From positions 1 to 64,000 of the forward strand of contig CAUBDX010000002.1 in assembly GCA_958434805.1 (NCBI GenBank): 64,000 bases of DNA. Direction: 5' to 3'. The notes below the pieces were generated by a model that saw nothing but the letters and a program-made list of their open reading frames with translations, ran no database searches and was not told the origin of the DNA. A program made the translations under genes and the position numbers. Shown one piece after another: positions 1 through 9,186 of the stretch (within the stretch, counting starts at the first letter, position 1; each line of letters begins with the position of its first letter). Source of the stretch: an uncultured Phocaeicola sp. GTDB lineage: Bacteria > Bacteroidota > Bacteroidia > Bacteroidales > Bacteroidaceae.

Positions 1-35
1 ATGTACAACTTTTTACTCATATTTATCAACTTAAA

Positions 36-704
36 TTAATTCCGCCAACGGGTTTGTATTAATAAATTCAACAGGGGATGTGGAGTGGTATTGTCATCTT
101 TTAAGAGTTTGTCATATAGTGTGATTATGGGCTGTGCCATATTGCGCTCGGAGGCTTTTATGATAATGATTTCTGGATTATCATAGTAATTCATTGTGCT
201 GAAAGTTTTGCCGGTTGCTTTCTTGAAAAGCTGCTCGCATGCTTGCCAATAGGCCTCCCATTTTGTTTCTTCAGTGTTAAAATTGGATAGTAGTTGATCT
301 ACTTTTGAAAGAGAAGCTATAGTGCGGTCATTGGCTGCATTAGGCTCCAAAAATTTACGAATAAATATTGGGATTCTGTCTGATTCGTTCTCGCATACGG
401 TTAGTTTGCCGTCAGGCAACATGGTGGCAGTAATCAAGAAGGGATATTCCGGTCTTTCTGATTGGGAAGTCCAGCCGTTTTCAAATTCGGGCAAAAGAAT
501 ACAAGGAGCAATCATCACTTTTTGTTTTTCATTGCTGTCTTCTGCTTTCCAATCAGGGAAAATAACAGGAATACTTTTGAGAGGAATGAATTTAAGTATC
601 TTGTCACCAATGTTTAGGGTGATTCGTGGTCCTTTGAGAGCAATAGCTTTGCGCTCTGCATCTTGAAGACAAGTTTTCCAGTATTTTAGTAAGGTCTGGT
701 CCAT
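36..704 (-). CDS. Hypothetical protein, 222 aa
   Basis: I do not recognise this protein. It is soluble, with no signal peptide or membrane segment, and has mixed alpha/beta composition. The N-terminus (LLKYWKTCLQDAERKAIAL) looks like a helix, followed by a beta-rich stretch that includes a proline-rich IPLKSIPVIFPDW segment. ATG start at 702-704; a TATATTTG -7 element lies 33 bases upstream on the same strand, which fits the start. The last residues (after TPHPLL) may be out of frame: a one-base shift at a C4 run would read on as EFINTNPLAELI and stop at almost the same place. It could be the remaining N-terminal part of a longer protein. No functional neighbour is visible because the window begins here. 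Confidence 0.55.
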   Translation of the reverse strand: MDQTLLKYWKTCLQDAERKAIALKGPRITLNIGDKILKFIPLKSIPVIFPDWKAEDSNEKQKVMIAPCILLPEFENGWTSQSERPEYPFLITATMLPDGKLTVCENESDRIPIFIRKFLEPNAANDRTIASLSKVDQLLSNFNTEETKWEAYWQACEQLFKKATGKTFSTMNYYDNPEIIIIKASERNMAQPIITLYDKLLKDDNTTPHPLLNLLIQTRWRN

Positions 705-736
705 TTGTTTTTACGTTTGTGTGATGGAATAATTTA

Positions 737-744
737 CAAATATA
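737..744 (-). promoter_or_regulatory. Probable -7 element for the 36-704 gene
   Basis: Read on the minus strand this is TATATTTG, matching the Bacteroides consensus TAnnTTTG. It would give a leader of about 25 bases. No clear -33 TTTG is seen at the usual distance. Confidence 0.4.
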
Positions 745-867
745 AGAAAATAGGTGAAAAGAATACGGTAATTGGAGTAACATTCCTGAATTTATGATTT
801 TTTTACATTAAGAGGGATTGGAGATGTCGGGATAATCATAAGGATAAAAATTCATTTAAAAAAGAAA

Positions 868-897
868 TTGAGTATTAGTGTTTTTATGGTATATTTG
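868..897 (+). promoter_or_regulatory. Bacteroides-type promoter of the GH36 gene
   Basis: TTG at 868-870, a 19-base spacer, and TATATTTG at 890-897 match the consensus of the Bacteroides primary sigma factor. Transcription should begin near 903, leaving a leader of about 40 bases before the ATG at 944. Confidence 0.7.
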
Positions 898-943
898 AAG
901 AGTGAATTTTAAAATTGGGCTTTTTGCACTATAATTTTAATCG

Positions 944-3112
944 ATGAATAATACCATGAAAGAAAGATTGCTCTTCTTGATATGTTTTTTATGCATATCA
1001 TTTATGTTAAAGGCGGCGGATAAGCCAGTAATTAAAATTAGTACAGAAAATGTAGACCTTATTTACCGGGTTGGTAATAATGGACGTCTATATCAAAGTT
1101 ATTTGGGAAAGAGGTTGAATCATGCTACAGATATTGCCCACTTGCCGCAGGGCAGCGAAGCATATCTGACTCATGGCATGGAAGATTATTTTGAACCGGC
1201 TATTCATATAGTGCATAATGACGGCAATCCTTCTACTTTGTTAAAATATGTATCTCATACTCGGAATCAAGTGTCGCCGGGGGTAGATGAAGTAGTGATT
1301 ACTATGCAGGATGATAAATATCCTGTAACTGTAAAACTTCATTATGTGGCTTACCAGAAAGAAAATCTAATAAAGACTTTCACTGAAATCAGTCATCGGG
1401 AAAAGAAACCTGTGCAGCTTCATAAGTATGCGTCTTCCATGTTGCACTTGAATCGTGCCAACTATTTCCTGACTGAATTCTCGGGAGACTGGGCCAGTGA
1501 GGCGCATGTGAAGGAACAGCCTTTGGAATTTGGTAAAAAAACGATTGATACCAAGTTGGGAGCACGTGCCAATATGTTCTGCTCTCCTTTCTTCCAACTT
1601 GCATTGGACGGAAAGTCAGAAGAGAACCAAGGTGAAGTGTTGGTCGGAACATTAGGATGGACAGGTAATTTCAGTTTTGTATTCGAAGTAGATAATAAGA
1701 ACGAACTGCGTGTTATTTCGGGTATTAATCCGTATGCTTCGGAATATAGTCTGAAACCGAATGAAATCTTCCGTACTCCCGATTTTTATTTTACTTACAG
1801 TTTTACAGGTAAAGGACAGGCTAGCCGTAATTTCCATGATTGGGCCCGTAAGTATCAGGTAAAGGATGGGAACCAGACTCGTATGACTTTGTTGAATAAT
1901 TGGGAAGCCACCTATTTTGATTTTGATGAAGCGAAATTGGTGAAGTTGATGGATGATGCAGTAGAACTGGGTGTGGATATGTTTTTGTTGGATGATGGTT
2001 GGTTTGCCAACAAGTATCCGCGCAGTGGTGATCATCAAGGGTTAGGTGACTGGGATGAAACGGCTGACAAGCTTCCTCATGGCATTGGTTATCTGACGGA
2101 AGCCGCTAAGAAAAAAGGTATAAAGTTCGGTATCTGGATTGAACCGGAAATGGTGAATCCTAAGAGTGAGTTGTATGAAAAGCATAAAGACTGGGTGATT
2201 CATCTTCCGAACCGTGACGAGTATTATTTCCGTAACCAGTTGGTTCTGGATTTGAGTAATCCGAAAGTACAGGATTATGTGTTCGGAGTTGTGGACAATT
2301 TGATGACGAAATATCCTGATATCGCTTTCTTCAAATGGGATTGCAATAGCCCTATTACAAATATTTACTCTGTTTATTTGAAAGACAAGCAGTCACATTT
2401 ATATATTGATTATGTGCGTGGCTTATATAATGTATTGGAACGTGTGAAAGCAAAATATCCTGATCTGCCGATGATGCTTTGTTCCGGTGGCGGTGGGCGT
2501 TCGGATTATGAGGCTTTGAGCTATTTTACAGAATTCTGGCCTAGTGATAATACCGATCCTATTGAACGTTTATTTATTCAGTGGGGATTTTCACAGGTGT
2601 TCCCAGCCAAGACAATGTGCGCTCATGTTACCACATGGAATAAGAATAGCAGTGTGAAATTCCGTACGGATGTGGCTATGATGTGCAAACTCGGTTTTGA
2701 TATAAAATTAGCGGATATGAGTAAGGATGATGAAACTTATTGCCGTACTGCTGTACAGAATTATAACCGTTTGAAACCGGTCGTTCTGGAAGGCGATATG
2801 TACCGTTTGGTATCTCCTTATGGCAGTAATCATACCTCTACTATGTATGTGGGCAAAGATAAGGATAAAGCAGTTGTATTTGCTTTCGATATTCATCCCC
2901 GTTATGCGGAAAAAACATTGCCGGTGCGTTTGCAGGGGCTTGATGCAGACAAAATGTATCGTGTGAAAGAAATCAACTTGATGCCCGGAGCCAATTCTTC
3001 TTTATCAGGCAATGGTGAGGTTTTCTCTGGAGAATTCTTGATGAATGTAGGATTGAATCTATTTACTACACAGCAACTCAACAGTCGTGTAGTTGAAGTA
3101 GTAGCTGAATGA
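944..3112 (+). CDS. GH36 alpha-galactosidase, secreted
   Basis: Predicted to hydrolyse terminal alpha-galactosides (raffinose-type oligosaccharides, galactomannan side chains or host glycans) in the periplasm. Residues 1-24 form a signal peptide (LLFLICFLCISFMLKA). A beta-sandwich domain fills about 25-320, followed by the TIM barrel. Visible GH36 signatures are LLDDGWF near 350, GIWIEPEMVNP near 400, the nucleophile Asp in FFKWDCN near 465, and the acid/base Asp in WPSDNTDP near 530. The length of 722 residues is normal for the family. A second ATG four codons in (956) is also possible. The gene stands alone between its own promoter and a terminator, upstream of PUL1 on the same strand, so it is not clearly part of that locus. 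Substrate linkage is inference; the family call is firm. Confidence 0.93.
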   Translation: MNNTMKERLLFLICFLCISFMLKAADKPVIKISTENVDLIYRVGNNGRLYQSYLGKRLNHATDIAHLPQGSEAYLTHGMEDYFEPAIHIVHNDGNPSTLLKYVSHTRNQVSPGVDEVVITMQDDKYPVTVKLHYVAYQKENLIKTFTEISHREKKPVQLHKYASSMLHLNRANYFLTEFSGDWASEAHVKEQPLEFGKKTIDTKLGARANMFCSPFFQLALDGKSEENQGEVLVGTLGWTGNFSFVFEVDNKNELRVISGINPYASEYSLKPNEIFRTPDFYFTYSFTGKGQASRNFHDWARKYQVKDGNQTRMTLLNNWEATYFDFDEAKLVKLMDDAVELGVDMFLLDDGWFANKYPRSGDHQGLGDWDETADKLPHGIGYLTEAAKKKGIKFGIWIEPEMVNPKSELYEKHKDWVIHLPNRDEYYFRNQLVLDLSNPKVQDYVFGVVDNLMTKYPDIAFFKWDCNSPITNIYSVYLKDKQSHLYIDYVRGLYNVLERVKAKYPDLPMMLCSGGGGRSDYEALSYFTEFWPSDNTDPIERLFIQWGFSQVFPAKTMCAHVTTWNKNSSVKFRTDVAMMCKLGFDIKLADMSKDDETYCRTAVQNYNRLKPVVLEGDMYRLVSPYGSNHTSTMYVGKDKDKAVVFAFDIHPRYAEKTLPVRLQGLDADKMYRVKEINLMPGANSSLSGNGEVFSGEFLMNVGLNLFTTQQLNSRVVEVVAE

Positions 3113-3142
3113 TTAGGGATTGATTGTATATAATTTAGTGTA

Positions 3143-3190
3143 TTGCCTTCATTATTTGTTTTTATGAATGATGAAGGCAATTTTCTTTTC
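3143..3190 (+). terminator. Rho-independent terminator after GH36
   Basis: TTGCCTTCATT pairs with the later GATGAAGGCAA across a T-rich loop, and a T-rich run (TTTTCTTTT) follows directly. It lies 30 bases past the GH36 stop codon. Confidence 0.75.
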
Positions 3191-3611
3191 TATAGATGAA
3201 TGATACTTGATCGGTTTGATTATGAATCATAGAAGATGCCGTGACACATGATAGATCTTCAGGTGTCATCGTTATATATGTTACACTTGTAAGATATATA
3301 ATCTTTCGGGTTTAGGTTCTATATCAGAGCGGACTGTTACTTGTTAAGAAAAAACATTCATAGCCTCCGGAGGTTGGAACAGGGGACTAACAAGTTTGTT
3401 CAAGTAGGGCTGTTGCAGGGGGGCGGGTTTTATATCTTGGGGGAAGTGTATATTTATATATAGGCTCCTTCACATCCAATTTCCCTTCCGTACCAGAATA
3501 TTTTTTACTCTGAAGACAGATCTGACCTTCTGAATCACATTAACCTGCGCACATCTACAATAATCAACTTTTTCTTGAACAGTCTGTCGTATCTTCGTGT
3601 TCATAAATAAA

Positions 3612-3808
3612 ATGAAAAAGGAAAATACTGAAGTTTTAACTCTGGATCATGGTAGCCCGCTTTTTACCGTTATTGGACGATGATTAACGAATGTAGCCGT
3701 ACCGATAAAGAATTCCTCGTAAATAGGACGGAAACCAAAGCATATGAGATGGGTTTGTTTCTTTCGACGAAATCAAAGGCCGGTCACGATTGCGTTCCAT
3801 CATGGTAA
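3612..3808 (+). pseudogene. Decayed coding fragment, unknown family
   Basis: This is the only coding-like trace in the 884-base gap 3113-3996. An ATG at 3612 opens MKKENTEVLTLDHGSPLF, which stops at 3683. Losing one base in the T5 run near 3661 would join it to the other frame, which reads YRYWTMINECSRTDKEFLVN and stays open to a stop at 3806-3808. A weak promoter-like TATCTTCG sits at 3590-3597, correctly spaced ahead of the ATG. I take it as the N-terminal remnant of a broken small gene; family unknown. The rest of the gap, apart from the palindrome at 3908, shows nothing I can name. Confidence 0.4.
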
Positions 3809-3907
3809 TGATATTCTTTGTATATACTTTGTTTATAGATGTTGAATTGATGTCTTTATGTGTGATATATTTTAGAAATCACCGTGTAATTTAGTTTCTA
3901 TTTACTT

Positions 3908-3928
3908 GCAAAAGTCAAGGACTTTTGC
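3908..3928. promoter_or_regulatory. Palindrome upstream of the PUL1 sigma gene
   Basis: GCAAAAGTC and GACTTTTGC are perfect inverted copies separated by three bases (AAG), 68 bases before the sigma-factor ATG. It could be an operator or a small hairpin in the leader. No T-run follows, so it is not a terminator. Role is inference. Confidence 0.45.
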
Positions 3929-3996
3929 GAATATTGCATATATTATGTATAATTTATAAAATATTTTTTATCACACCAACAGGCTAGTATAATATA

Positions 3997-4560
3997 ATGG
4001 AACAAGTTTCAGATTTATCATTATTCAATGAACTTTTTACAATATACAAAGGTCGTTTCGTCCGGTTCGCACAAACCTTTACCCGTGATGCTACTATAGC
4101 TGAAGACATTGTGATAGATTCCCTTATTTACTATTGGGAACATAGAACCGAACTTAATAAAGAGTCTAATATACCTGCATATGTGCTTACGGTTATCAAA
4201 CATAAATGTTTGAATTATCTTCAACACAAAACAGTTATTAAAGAAGTATCTGAACAATTGTACGAACATGCCCAATGGGAACTGAATACCCGTATTGCCA
4301 CCTTGGAAGCTTGTGAACCTTATGAAATTTTTGCGGCTGAAGCACAAAAAATAGTCAATGACACTTTGGATCTTCTGCCAGAACGTACCCGAGAAATTTT
4401 TATAATGAGCCGTATTCAGAACCTTCCGCATAAAGAAATTGCCGAAAAGCTGAATATCAGCTATAAATCGGTAGAATTTCATATCACAAAAGCTTTAAGA
4501 GAACTACGGATACAACTAAAAGATTATCTACCTTTTTTTATTTATTTCCTTTTAAAATAA
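3997..4560 (+). CDS. ECF RNA polymerase sigma factor, PUL1
   Basis: A sigma-70 family ECF factor of 187 residues that should redirect RNA polymerase to the PUL1 promoters. Region 2 spans about 10-75 (FVRFAQTFTRDATIAEDIVI, then LIYYWEHR). Region 4 spans about 125-178 (LPERTREIFIMSRIQNLPHK, then EIAEKLNISYKSVEFHI), ending in the helix-turn-helix. It is the first gene of PUL1 and is followed 106 bases later by its FecR anti-sigma partner. This is the usual layout for host-glycan loci in Bacteroides, where ligand at the SusC STN domain releases the sigma factor. The C-terminus ends in a hydrophobic run (LPFFIYFLLK), common in this group. Confidence 0.93.
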   Translation: MEQVSDLSLFNELFTIYKGRFVRFAQTFTRDATIAEDIVIDSLIYYWEHRTELNKESNIPAYVLTVIKHKCLNYLQHKTVIKEVSEQLYEHAQWELNTRIATLEACEPYEIFAAEAQKIVNDTLDLLPERTREIFIMSRIQNLPHKEIAEKLNISYKSVEFHITKALRELRIQLKDYLPFFIYFLLK

Positions 4561-4666
4561 AAAAAACACCTTTTTTCATTAGGGATATGAAAGCATCACT
4601 TGCTTATATGTATAGTAAGAAGATAAATAAATTTATATTATCTTTTATTATACAATATAACAGAGT

Positions 4667-5596
4667 ATGGATAAAAATTTGTTAATACGTTTTTTTGAAG
4701 GTCAGGCTACTACGGACGAAGAGATGAAAGTTCGTAAGTGGATGGAAGCATCAACTGAAAACCGTCGTACTTATTTTAAAGAAAGAAAGATGTATGATAT
4801 GACATTGCTTCTGAGTAAAGACACGAAAAAAGAAACTGTTTCACAGTCTTCAAAAAAGAAGTTTAAATTTAGGAAATTTATAGAAATTGCAGCAGTTGCA
4901 GCGATTACTCTGGTCATCACACTATTTTACAAGAACCAAGAGCGACAAGAATATTGGCTCACTGCTCAAAAAATCAGTGTTCCAGCTGGTCAACGTATCA
5001 ATTTGGAATTGTCTGATGGAACCAAAGTTTGGCTGAATTCTCGTACTAAAATTGAATATCCTGCAGTTTTCGCAGATAAAGAACGCCGGATTAAACTTGA
5101 CGGTGAAGCCTACTTTCAGGTTGCTCAAAATATTCATAAACCTTTTATTGTACAAACTCCAAAAGGAAATGTAGAAGTGCTTGGTACCCAATTTAATGTG
5201 GAATCTTATTCGGATGACAGTACCTTTGCGACAGCGTTGATGGAAGGGGCTGTAAAGATAACCGCAGGCAATTATCAGTGCCAACTCAAACCTAACCAGA
5301 TGGCTTATCTTAAAGATGGAGAAATAAAAGTGGCTCCTATTGAAGATTATAATCCTTATCGTTGGCGAGAGGGGATTATCAGTTTCAAGGATGCAACTTT
5401 CCCTTATATCATTCATAAATTTGAAAAATACTACGGTGTGGAAATCCGTATAGAAAATAAAGCTGTGATGAATTATCGTTGTACAGGTAAGTTCCGTCAT
5501 TCTGATGGTGTGCGATATGCTTTACGAGTGCTACAAAAAGATGTGGATTTTCAGTTTGTACGCGATGAAGAAAACCATATTATTTACATAAAATAA
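4667..5596 (+). CDS. FecR-family anti-sigma factor, PUL1
   Basis: An inner-membrane anti-sigma factor of 309 residues. The cytoplasmic N-terminal part (1-65) should hold the sigma factor. One membrane helix follows (about 68-85, IAAVAAITLVITLFY). The periplasmic FecR domain (about 100-205) carries the family phrases LELSDGTKVWLNSRTKIEYP, GEAYFQVAQN and VLGTQFNVESY. A DUF4974-like C-terminal domain (about 235-309) should contact the SusC STN domain. It lies between the sigma gene and the SusC gene on the same strand. The 138-base gap after it contains a hairpin. Confidence 0.93.
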   Translation: MDKNLLIRFFEGQATTDEEMKVRKWMEASTENRRTYFKERKMYDMTLLLSKDTKKETVSQSSKKKFKFRKFIEIAAVAAITLVITLFYKNQERQEYWLTAQKISVPAGQRINLELSDGTKVWLNSRTKIEYPAVFADKERRIKLDGEAYFQVAQNIHKPFIVQTPKGNVEVLGTQFNVESYSDDSTFATALMEGAVKITAGNYQCQLKPNQMAYLKDGEIKVAPIEDYNPYRWREGIISFKDATFPYIIHKFEKYYGVEIRIENKAVMNYRCTGKFRHSDGVRYALRVLQKDVDFQFVRDEENHIIYIK

Positions 5597-5648
5597 ATTT
5601 GCCTATGAAACAATACTAAGAAAACACATTCCTTTCAATTGAAAAAAA

Positions 5649-5682
5649 GAGTGCCGACAAGTTTGGCCGCATGTCAGCACTC
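5649..5682 (+). other. Stem-loop in the SusC leader
   Basis: GAGTGCCGACA (5649-5659) can pair with TGTCAGCACTC (5672-5682), with one mismatch and a 12-base loop. It ends 52 bases before the first SusC ATG. There is no T-run. It may be a leader structure or part of a small RNA; only the inverted repeat itself is seen. Confidence 0.5.
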
Positions 5683-5734
5683 ACTATTAACACAATTCTA
5701 ATAACTGTATTAATCATTAAAGTGTAACAAAGAT

Positions 5735-8700
5735 ATGAATAATATTTCTTTGTGGGAAATTTTATACCCCCAAAAATTACGGACAAATCGAATTTATAAG
5801 ATTATGAAAATTACCCTGACTCTGGTATTTGTGTCAATTTTCAGTATGTTTGCGGGTAATATACACTCGCAAAACGCACGCATTACATTCACCAAGAACA
5901 ATGCTACTCTTGAGTCTGTTTTAAATGAAATTGAAAACCAAACAGATTACTTGTTTATTATCAATTCGAATATCGATACTCATCAAAAAGTGTCGGTAAG
6001 AGCAGATGACACTCCTGTATCTAAAGTTTTGGACGAACTTTTTCATGATACTGAAATACATTATACTATGGAAGGAAGTCATATAGTCCTTTCAAACAAG
6101 CCCCAACCTGCCATTTTGCAACAAACACGTAAAATAACGGGACGTATCTTAGATGAGAATGGTGAACCTTTAATAGGTGTAAGCGTCATGCTTAAAGGTA
6201 CTTCAAACGGTACTATCACCAATATAGACGGTGATTATACGTTAAGTGGTGATATTACCGATAAATCAGTGCTGGAAGTAACTTATATCGGAATGAAAAA
6301 ACAAGAAATAACTGTGGGAAACCGTACACGCATCAATATCACCATGACTTCAGATAATGAGATGCTGGATGAAGTGATAGTCGTGGGATACGGTACACAA
6401 AAAAAAGTTAATTTGAGTGGTGCTGTAGAAAGTGTAGGAGGAAAAACTTTAGCCAATAGAGCAACCAATAGCATAGGAACGATGTTACAGGGTATCGTAC
6501 CTAACCTTAATATAAGTATTGGTGATGGCCAAGCTAATTCTGTTCCAACCTTCAATATTCGAGGTGAGACTTCTATTAATGGTGGTTCTCCTTTAATTGT
6601 GATTGATGGTATTCCAACCGAAACTGCATTCTTTAGCCGAATGAACAGCTCGGATATAGAAAGTATATCTGTTCTTAAGGATGCATCATCAGCGGCTATC
6701 TATGGTGCAAAAGCCGCTTATGGGGTTATTTTAGTAACTACTAAAAAAGGAGAAAAAGGGGAAAAGATCAATGTTGATTTTGACAACTCCATTACAGTGC
6801 GTAAATTGGGGCGCATGCCTAAAATCGTAAAAGATCCTTATATACAGGCTAGCTATAAAAAAATTATGGGTAAGCCTTGGTACGATCTTTATTCAGACGA
6901 GGATTTAAAATACATTGAAAAGATGAAAGAAGACCCAACCTTACCTAATGTGATTCCAAGTTTCAGTAATCCAGAATATTATACCTATTTAGGGAATACA
7001 GACTGGTTTTCGGAAATATATGATAACACAGGTATAACTCACTCTCATAATTTAAGTTTGTCAGGCGCTTCCGAAAAGGCTTCTTATTATATAGGTATGG
7101 AATATATGCAGGAAAGAGGGCTCTTAAAAATTAATAAGGACATTATGGATCGTTATAATTTCCGCTCAAAAGTAGATTTCAAAGTAGCCGATTGGTTGAC
7201 TTTTGGCAATAATACGTCTGCTCTGTACTATACATACAAGCGACCTAGTTCCTTCTATTCATGGTTATTTAATAGGATTAATGATACCAATACTTTAATG
7301 ACCGTGAAGAATCCTGATGGGTCATGGACAAAAGAAGGAGCAGAATTGATTGGATCACTTTCTGAAGGAGAAGCCCAAACGACGGAACTCAGTCTGCAAT
7401 CGCAATTTACTATGACACTGGCTTTGATTAAGAATGTATTATCTATCAAAGCCGATGCAACGGCCCGATTGGGAAATAGAGAAACAGAACAATGGGATAG
7501 TGATATGAACATACCTTATAAACAGGGGCCTAATCTTGCCGATGAATATTTAGGTTGGGTAGATATGGCTCAACTTGCCAAGGAAAGAGATTACTATACT
7601 AGTGTAAATGCTTATATAGACTTTACTAAGTCATTTGGTAAACACCAGGTAAGTGCATTGGCTGGATTTAATCAAGAATATAACTCACACCGATATATGC
7701 GAGGTGAGCGTGAAGAATTAATTAGTTCATCATTACCCAGCGTAGAATTAGCTACCGGAAGTGCACGTGTGCGCGAGGATAATTATGAATGGGCCACGCG
7801 TGGTGGTTTTTTCCGTCTGAATTATATTTATAACAATAAATATATTTTTGAAGCAAATGGACGTTATGATGGGTCTTCTCGCTTCCCCAAAAATGATCGT
7901 TTCGGTTTCTTTCCTTCTATATCAGCTGCTTGGATTATTTCACAAGAGAAATTTATGCATGCCACCCAAAATTGGTTGAATTACGCGAAATTGAGAATTT
8001 CGTATGGAGCTCTAGGCAATCAGGATGTAAGCTACTATGAATATATTGCAAGTATGGGATCTAGCGAACAACAATTGTTGATTAATGGTATAAAACCTAT
8101 GGGCGTTACCCCCAGTGGCCTAGTTTCAAATTCGTTGACTTGGGAAAAAGTATATACCAAAAACATAGGATTGGATTTGAATTTCTTTAATAACCGGCTT
8201 ACCTTTTCGGGAGATATATATCGCAGAGATACGAAAGATATGCTTACGAAAGGTAAGACTCTTCCTAGTGTGTTGGGAGCTTTAGAGCCACGCATTAATG
8301 CGGCAGATATGAAAACTGAAGGTTGGGAAATATCCTTGGGATGGAGAGACTTGTTTAATTTGGGGAATAAGCCTTTTAGCTATAATGTCAAATTTATCCT
8401 GTCAGACAATCGTTCTTTTATTACTCGGTTTGATAATCCTACTGGTAATTTGGACGATTGGTATGAAGGCTGTGAGATAGGAGAAATATGGGGATTAGTG
8501 ACAGAAGGATTTTTCAAAGATCAAGCAGATATTGATAACCATGCTGATCAATGGGATGTAACTTCCTATCCTGGTGACCGTCCTATTGAACCGGGAGATT
8601 TGAAATATAAGGACTTGGATAACAATGGAAAGATTAACAATGGTTCTTGGACTGTAAATGATCCTGGTGACTATAAAGTAATTGGTAACAATGCGTCACG

Positions 8701-9175
8701 ATATAATTATGGTGCTGATTTTACAGCCGAATGGAATGGACTTGATTTCCGTGTTCTGTTGCAAGGAGTAGGCAAAAAGGATTGGTATCCGGAAAGTCAT
8801 TATTTCTTTGGCATATATAGAGCTCCTTGGGGAAATGTGCTTGAAAATAATTTAGACCATTGGACTCCAGAAAATACTGATGCTTATTTCCCAAGATTAA
8901 AATCTTATATTGCAGAAGGTGGAAAGGACTTGGCAATTAATCAGACGCGATATTTGCAAAATGCAGCCTATCTCCGCATAAAGAATATCACTATCGGTTA
9001 TACATTACCTAAAAAGTTTACGATGAAAGCTAAATTAGAACGAGTAAGATTATATCTTACAGGCGATAATATTTTTGAGTTTACCAAGCTTTCAAAGAAT
9101 TATGACCCTGAAATATTAGGAACCAGCCATCCTATGCAACGATTGTTCACCTTTGGATTAAACTTATCATTCTAA
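5735..9175 (+). CDS. SusC-family TonB-dependent transporter with STN domain, PUL1
   Basis: An outer-membrane glycan importer that works with the next gene (SusD) and draws energy from TonB. An internal ATG at 5804 (MKITLTLVFVSIFSMF) gives a cleaner signal peptide; the longer N-terminus is typical of many annotated members, so either start is possible. Order: signal peptide, STN signalling domain (about 50-125, ITFTKNNATLESVLNEIENQ), CarboxypepD_reg-like domain (about 135-215, GRILDENGEPLIGVSVMLKG), TonB box region, plug (AAIYGAKAAYGVILVTTKKG near 330) and a beta barrel ending in LFTFGLNLSF. The 1146 residues suit the STN-bearing class. The STN domain ties it to the FecR/sigma pair just upstream. 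It is 11 bases from the SusD gene. Confidence 0.95.
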   Translation: MNNISLWEILYPQKLRTNRIYKIMKITLTLVFVSIFSMFAGNIHSQNARITFTKNNATLESVLNEIENQTDYLFIINSNIDTHQKVSVRADDTPVSKVLDELFHDTEIHYTMEGSHIVLSNKPQPAILQQTRKITGRILDENGEPLIGVSVMLKGTSNGTITNIDGDYTLSGDITDKSVLEVTYIGMKKQEITVGNRTRINITMTSDNEMLDEVIVVGYGTQKKVNLSGAVESVGGKTLANRATNSIGTMLQGIVPNLNISIGDGQANSVPTFNIRGETSINGGSPLIVIDGIPTETAFFSRMNSSDIESISVLKDASSAAIYGAKAAYGVILVTTKKGEKGEKINVDFDNSITVRKLGRMPKIVKDPYIQASYKKIMGKPWYDLYSDEDLKYIEKMKEDPTLPNVIPSFSNPEYYTYLGNTDWFSEIYDNTGITHSHNLSLSGASEKASYYIGMEYMQERGLLKINKDIMDRYNFRSKVDFKVADWLTFGNNTSALYYTYKRPSSFYSWLFNRINDTNTLMTVKNPDGSWTKEGAELIGSLSEGEAQTTELSLQSQFTMTLALIKNVLSIKADATARLGNRETEQWDSDMNIPYKQGPNLADEYLGWVDMAQLAKERDYYTSVNAYIDFTKSFGKHQVSALAGFNQEYNSHRYMRGEREELISSSLPSVELATGSARVREDNYEWATRGGFFRLNYIYNNKYIFEANGRYDGSSRFPKNDRFGFFPSISAAWIISQEKFMHATQNWLNYAKLRISYGALGNQDVSYYEYIASMGSSEQQLLINGIKPMGVTPSGLVSNSLTWEKVYTKNIGLDLNFFNNRLTFSGDIYRRDTKDMLTKGKTLPSVLGALEPRINAADMKTEGWEISLGWRDLFNLGNKPFSYNVKFILSDNRSFITRFDNPTGNLDDWYEGCEIGEIWGLVTEGFFKDQADIDNHADQWDVTSYPGDRPIEPGDLKYKDLDNNGKINNGSWTVNDPGDYKVIGNNASRYNYGADFTAEWNGLDFRVLLQGVGKKDWYPESHYFFGIYRAPWGNVLENNLDHWTPENTDAYFPRLKSYIAEGGKDLAINQTRYLQNAAYLRIKNITIGYTLPKKFTMKAKLERVRLYLTGDNIFEFTKLSKNYDPEILGTSHPMQRLFTFGLNLSF

Positions 9176-9186
9176 AAATACTAATT

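Noticed and set aside
3363..3374. CCTCCGGAGG palindrome in the empty stretch after GH36
   Set aside because: Ten bases only, not near any gene start, no supporting promoter or repeat.
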